Assembly (NCBI GenBank): GCA_903884105.1
Contig: CAISDJ010000016.1
Location: 124,001-188,000, forward strand
DNA from: an uncultured Pseudomonadota bacterium
GTDB lineage: Bacteria > Pseudomonadota > Gammaproteobacteria > Steroidobacterales > Steroidobacteraceae
Reading direction: 5' to 3'
DNA: 64,000 bases
The notes beneath the pieces were generated by a model that saw nothing but the letters and a program-made list of their open reading frames with translations, was not told the origin of the DNA and made no database searches. Positions within the stretch are counted from its first letter, which is position 1. Every line of letters begins with the position of its first letter. The position numbers and the translations under genes are program-made. Positions 61,201-64,000 of the stretch are shown piece after piece.

Positions 61201-61393
61201 GTCGCTCGGCGCGGTGGTGATCTACGGTGTAGTGTTCTCGATGCTGATGACGTTGTATGTCGTGCCGTCGATGTACCTGTTGATTGCGCGCAGTTCGAAG
61301 TCGCCACAGTACGTCACCCGCATGATCGACCGTCTGCGCGGCGCCAAGCCGGCGGTGGTCGGCGAGCCCGCCGCGCCGGCGGCGCACGGCTGA
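58247..61393 (+). CDS. RND efflux pump inner-membrane transporter (HAE1/AcrB-like)
   Basis: 1048-aa pump, the full family size. It starts MILSEVSVRRPVFAMVISML. Porter domain blocks are GVEGISKLTSSSQDERAQIN and DRDLESAANDVRDRVSRVA. TM4 carries the proton-relay Asp pair AIVVDDAIVVLENIVRR. QEDRSQLIIRVQAPEGASL and LIGLAAKNGILIVEFANQLR are also conserved. Energised by the proton gradient; trimer. The ATGA overlap with the adaptor gene shows coupling. Substrates not readable. A response regulator gene follows 26 bp later. Confidence 0.95.
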   Translation: MILSEVSVRRPVFAMVISMLLLLTGIMAAQKLAIREYPDISRPVVNVSVTYRGASATVVESKVTQLLENQLAGVEGISKLTSSSQDERAQINLEFSQDRDLESAANDVRDRVSRVASQLPTEADTPRIAKADSNAGITMFVNVVGEGMSQLELSDYADRNVVDRFSIVPGVATASVIGERRFAMRVWLNRSALAARRLTVQDVEAALRAENVELPAGRLESQQREFILNTDAGMASESSFRNLVIGRGADGYLVRLGEVAEIKVEAEDFRSIYRATGQNAVGVSITPTSTANVVDISRGIRAEIERMKPNLPPGMDLFVSIDNTIFVSESLSEVEHTIFITLGLVLVVIYGFLGSARATLIPAVTIPISIISACLVMSWFGYSINTLTLLGAVLAVAIVVDDAIVVLENIVRRIEAGEPALLAAVDGSREIGFAVIATTLVLCAVFLPISFMEGNIGRLFSEFGVTIAAGIAFSAIIALSLVPMMSSKLFANGIQHGKVSKVIDAGYQRLSGAYERSLRAATRTPWMIVGIAAATVPLAYALFTSLPSEYAPQEDRSQLIIRVQAPEGASLAYMDRYLQQVEKIVQSEIDLGNAERMIARTGGFGGRGNSDVTSGMIFLPLKSWSERKDAAPVIAQRLRLQLNDIPGVRVNVISPASLGVGGGGRPVQLVLGGGTYEELVKWRDIVLAKAAENPGLQNVDSDYSERSPQIKISVDRDRAADLGISLTTVGRTLETMMGSRRVTTFLMNGEEYNVVLQARESDRATPSDLDNIYVRSTTGGGLIPLSNLVKLDEVAGPLELKRFDRLRSITIQAGLAPGYSLGQALNDMEKMVRAELPAEAQINYDGESREFRLSGGALYTTFMLALVIVFLVLAAQFESFKHASIIISTVPLAVTGALLGLWFQGSSINVFSQIGAVMLIGLAAKNGILIVEFANQLRDRGTEFSESIIGASIIRLRPVLMTSLCMVFGAMPLLLAAGAGAEARKSLGAVVIYGVVFSMLMTLYVVPSMYLLIARSSKSPQYVTRMIDRLRGAKPAVVGEPAAPAAHG

Positions 61394-61419
61394 ATCGGCA
61401 ACGATGGCAGTGATGCACC

Positions 61420-62130
61420 ATGCGCATCCTGATGATCGAAGATGATGCTGACACTGCCGAGATCGTCTGCAGTGAGTTCAGGGACCACGGCTACGACATA
61501 GCCCACGAGTCGGATGGTCGCGAAGGGTTGCGGCGGGCGATGAACGACGCCTGGGATGTCATCATCGCGGACCGCACCTTGCCGGGAATGGAAGGGTTGT
61601 CCATCGTCAAATCGCTCCGTGCGAGCGGTAACGCCACGCCCATCCTGGTCCTGAGTGCGCTCGGGGACGTCGTCGACCGCGTCGATGGGCTTCAGGCCGG
61701 GGGCGACGATTACCTTCCCAAGCCCTATGCCTTCGTCGAGCTGCTTGCGCGCGTGGAAGCCCTGTTGCGCCGGGGTCCGCGGGGCTCCGATATCCTGACG
61801 CGCCTAGAAGTCGCGGACCTGAAGCTCGATCTCGTCAACCGGCGCGCGCAGCGCGCTGGGCGGGACATTGACCTCACTGCGCTCGAGTTCCGGCTGCTTG
61901 AATACCTGATGCGCCACTCCGGGCAGACCGTCAGCCGCAGGATGCTCCTTGAGCACGTCTGGGACCTGCACTTCGACCCCAAGACCAACGTCGTGGAAGT
62001 CCACCTGAGCCGGCTGCGCCAAGCCGTCGACAAAGGGTTCGACCAACCTCTGATCCACACGGTCCGGGGCGAAGGGTATGTCGTCGGTCCCAGGCAAGGC
62101 GGGGCGCGGGGCGAGCCGGCTTCCGCTTAG
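61420..62130 (+). CDS. OmpR/PhoB-family response regulator, orphan next to RND pump
   Basis: 236 aa. Receiver with phosphoacceptor Asp51 (VIIADRTLPG), LVLSALGD switch and Lys in LPKPYAFVELLARV. Winged helix has DLTALEFRLLEYLM, VWDLHFDPKTNVVEVHLSRL and IHTVRGEGYVVG. The wording resembles CusR/CzcR/PrmR-type regulators. It starts 26 bp after the pump gene, probably in the same operon, likely regulating it. No histidine-kinase gene adjoins in the window. Confidence 0.9.
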   Translation: MRILMIEDDADTAEIVCSEFRDHGYDIAHESDGREGLRRAMNDAWDVIIADRTLPGMEGLSIVKSLRASGNATPILVLSALGDVVDRVDGLQAGGDDYLPKPYAFVELLARVEALLRRGPRGSDILTRLEVADLKLDLVNRRAQRAGRDIDLTALEFRLLEYLMRHSGQTVSRRMLLEHVWDLHFDPKTNVVEVHLSRLRQAVDKGFDQPLIHTVRGEGYVVGPRQGGARGEPASA

Positions 62131-62134
62131 GTCC

Positions 62135-62169
62135 AAAAAAATGGCCGGTGACACAGGTGCCATCGGCCA
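62135..62169 (-). terminator. Minus-strand-oriented terminator-like hairpin without a minus-strand gene
   Basis: On the minus strand TGGCCGATG...CACCGGCCA (9-bp stem, one mismatch) is followed by seven T's. On the plus strand no T-run follows, so it suits minus-strand transcription. Both neighbouring genes run on the plus strand, leaving its transcript unexplained. Confidence 0.45.
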
Positions 62170-62304
62170 GGGGTGCAGCAGTTGCAGGGGGAATTAGCGC
62201 GCCCACTCGAAAGTAGGGCTATAAAAGCACATTCCGGGGGTAGCCTAACCCTCAATCCCGTTTAAGTTTTTGTAACCTTCCCCAGGGTCACCGGGGTGGC
62301 CCCT

Positions 62305-62313
62305 TGCTAGAAT
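62305..62313 (+). promoter_or_regulatory. Extended -10 promoter candidate for the M32 carboxypeptidase
   Basis: TGCTAGAAT is an extended -10 element (TG-N-TAGAAT), about 80 bp upstream of ATG 62393. No good -35 is visible, as expected for extended -10 promoters. Confidence 0.4.
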
Positions 62314-62392
62314 CCGCAGGCTTGGCTTGGGGCCTGCCGGCGCGCCGGTTCCCCCGAGGACCAGGCCTCGCTCACAACCGGACCGAAACACA

Positions 62393-63886
62393 ATGGCGTT
62401 GACGCCCTACCAACAGCTCGAGCAGGAGTTTCGCAGGCTGCATGCCTTGCAAGGCGCCGCCAGCGTGCTGCATTGGGATGCCGCCGTGATGATGCCCCGA
62501 GGCAGCGCCGAGGTCAGGGGCGAGCAACTTGCCGCCCTCGAGACCGAATGCCACGCGCTGCTGATTACCCCCAAGGTGTCGCGACTGCTGGAGCGCGCCC
62601 AGGCCAACGCGCAGGGTCTTGAGCCCTGGCAGCTGGCAAACCTGAAGGAGATGCGACGGGCGCAGGATCATGCGCTCGCAACACCACAGTCGCTCGTGTC
62701 GAGGCTAGCGCGTGCGACGTCCCGTGCCGAAGCGCGCTGGGCAGAAGCTCGAAAACAGAGCGATTTCAATGCCTTCGCACCACACCTCGAGGAGGTTGTC
62801 TCCCTCACGCGCGACAAGGCAAACCTGCTCGGGCAGGCATTGGGCCTCGCGCCCTACGATGCGCTGATCGATGAATTCAGTCCGGGACTCACCTGCGCGG
62901 AGATCGACCAGATCTTCGTTGTGCTTGGCCGGCGGCTTCCAGGGTTGATCCAGAAGGCCATCGTGGCCCAGTCCACGATCCCGACGCTGCCGGTCACCGG
63001 TCGCTTCACGGCGACGCAACAGCGGCAGCTGGCGCTCGAAGTCATGAAGGCGCTGGGGTTTCCGTTTGATCGTGGCCGTCTCGACGAAAGCGAACATCCG
63101 TTCACCGGTGGAGTCCCGGGTGATATCCGGGTCACCACACGCTTCGATGTCAACGATCCTTTCCCGGGCCTGATGGGCATCCTCCATGAGACGGGCCACG
63201 CGATGTACGACTTCGGCCTTCCAGAGGCGTGGTTGAGTCAGCCAGTCGGCCACGACCGCGGTATGGCGATGCAAGAAAGCCAGTCGCTGCTGCTCGAGAT
63301 GGTGATCGGCCGCAGTCGTCCGTTCATGCGGTACCTGAAACCCGTGATGGAAAGGATCTTCGGTGTCGCTGGCCCGGAGTGGGAGGTCGACAACCTCTAT
63401 CGCCACCTCAATCGCGTGCAGCGTGGCTTCATCCGCATCGATGCGGACGAGCTCACGTATCCACTGCATATCATGCTCAGGTTCGAACTGGAAAAGGCGA
63501 TCCTCGCCGACGATCTCAAGGTGAAGGACCTGCCAGAGGCCTGGAACGCCGGCATGGAGCAGCGGCTCGGGCTGCGCCCTGCGAACGATGCGGAAGGGTG
63601 CCTGCAGGACGTGCACTGGGCAGTCGGCTCCTTCGGCTACTTTCCGTCATACGCGCTCGGCGCAGTCATGGCCGGACAACTGCACGAAAGCCTGCGCAAC
63701 GAGCGGCCGCACCTGGACGACGAACTCGCTGCTGGCCAGTTCGAGGGCCTGTTCGGCTGGCTCAAGGAAAACGTCCACGGGCTGGCCGCGAGTGTCAGCA
63801 CGCCGGAACTCGTGAAGAACGCGACAGGCAAGCCGTTGTCGGCCTCGGCCTGGCTGCGTTACGTCGAAACCAAGTATCTCGATTGA
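62393..63886 (+). CDS. M32 family carboxypeptidase
   Basis: 497-aa cytosolic metallocarboxypeptidase of the Taq/Pfu type. The zinc motif is HETGH at residues 265-269 with DPFPGLMGILHE before it, and VMQESQSLLLEMVIGRS-like MAMQESQSLLLEMVIGRS carries the third ligand Glu. DIRVTTRFDVNDP and RIDADELTYPLHI are also typical. ATG 62393 (MALTPYQQLEQEF) is the family start; the longer frame lies in the promoter. Releases C-terminal amino acids from peptides. Confidence 0.93.
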   Translation: MALTPYQQLEQEFRRLHALQGAASVLHWDAAVMMPRGSAEVRGEQLAALETECHALLITPKVSRLLERAQANAQGLEPWQLANLKEMRRAQDHALATPQSLVSRLARATSRAEARWAEARKQSDFNAFAPHLEEVVSLTRDKANLLGQALGLAPYDALIDEFSPGLTCAEIDQIFVVLGRRLPGLIQKAIVAQSTIPTLPVTGRFTATQQRQLALEVMKALGFPFDRGRLDESEHPFTGGVPGDIRVTTRFDVNDPFPGLMGILHETGHAMYDFGLPEAWLSQPVGHDRGMAMQESQSLLLEMVIGRSRPFMRYLKPVMERIFGVAGPEWEVDNLYRHLNRVQRGFIRIDADELTYPLHIMLRFELEKAILADDLKVKDLPEAWNAGMEQRLGLRPANDAEGCLQDVHWAVGSFGYFPSYALGAVMAGQLHESLRNERPHLDDELAAGQFEGLFGWLKENVHGLAASVSTPELVKNATGKPLSASAWLRYVETKYLD

Positions 63887-63894
63887 AGGTGCAA

Positions 63895-64000
63895 ATGGAA
63901 ACAACAGTCGCCGTGGCCGATGTGCTTGCCCAGTCGCCGTCCAACAATGCGCGAAGGCTGCAATCCCGTCTGCGCGGCCAGGTCGGCAAGGCGATCGCGG
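63895..64000 (+). CDS. ttcA: 5' end of tRNA 2-thiocytidine synthetase (partial)
   Basis: First 35 codons, running off the window. METTVAVADVLAQ then RRLQSRLRGQVGKAIA matches the N-terminal helix of TtcA (family: EKRLRGQVGKAIADF...) which thiolates C32 of tRNAs. The catalytic part is outside the window. ATG 63895 lies 6 bp after the GAAGG-like RBS and 8 bp after the carboxypeptidase stop. Confidence 0.7.
   Translation, partial: METTVAVADVLAQSPSNNARRLQSRLRGQVGKAIA

Noticed and set aside
62243-62249. GCCTAAC resembling an attC R'' box
   Set aside because: No GTTRRRY box at suitable distance and no internal stem; likely chance.

Overview
The window is about 64 kb of GC-rich, gene-dense chromosome. 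Two coding lines counted by eye were 65% GC in the RND pump region and 52-55% in the 14.4-15.3 kb insert. The gene set points to a gammaproteobacterium near the Steroidobacteraceae/Nevskiales/Xanthomonadales. Markers are a class III PHA synthase (phaE-phaC) with phaR and phasin, a DUF1592/DUF1552/ankyrin module, DUF6152 and DUF6644 proteins, an alkB-ada pair, a CpxRA-like pair and many PQQ or cytochrome c redox proteins. This placement is inferred from gene content. No rRNA, tRNA, CRISPR array or transposase gene was seen.

Layout. 0-2 kb: a minus-strand protein with two SPOR-like modules, preceded by a well-formed c-di-GMP-I (GEMM) riboswitch. 2-9.2 kb: pirin, two small unknowns, the Anbu (ancestral proteasome-like) cluster of permuted ATP-grasp, alpha-E protein and Anbu peptidase, then an Uup-type ABC-F ATPase. 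9.4-13 kb: PQQ sugar dehydrogenase, DUF6152, DUF6644, and alkB overlapping an ada gene that lacks the N-terminal zinc domain. 13-15.4 kb: a genomic scar with a YciI-like remnant, a 25-bp inverted repeat, a clear integron attC site behind a frameshifted tspO, then a lower-GC substrate-binding-protein gene ending in a degenerate attC-like site. This looks like gene cassettes without an integrase. 15.4-24.8 kb: MOSC protein, second PQQ sugar dehydrogenase, FocA/NirC channel, tandem secreted cupins, membrane proteins, methyltransferase, K+ channel and N-formylglutamate amidohydrolase.

24.9-36 kb is a redox block. Minus-strand genes encode a quinohemoprotein alcohol dehydrogenase, a SnoaL-like lipoprotein, cytochrome c' and a DUF2231-cytochrome protein. 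Diverging from them are the DUF1592, DUF1552 and ankyrin genes, followed by a collapsed copy of the ankyrin gene. 36-48.7 kb: a penicillin-acylase pseudogene, rhomboid protease, DUF4382-like lipoprotein, RarD, two alpha/beta hydrolases, a CpxRA-like two-component system, a YbaY-like lipoprotein, an M48 C-terminal remnant and glutaminyl cyclotransferase. 49-56.7 kb is a carbon-storage block: glgC, an LEA14-like lipoprotein, glgA, phaR, phasin, phaE, phaC, then a cysteine synthase. 57-64 kb: RND adaptor and pump with an orphan OmpR-type regulator, an M32 carboxypeptidase and the 5' end of ttcA.

Three systems stand out: the c-di-GMP riboswitch controlling an unnamed SPOR-like protein, the integron-cassette scar, and the Anbu cluster without its usual transglutaminase gene. 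Several gene remnants (ankyrin copy, penicillin acylase, M48, LysE, YciI) show active local decay.
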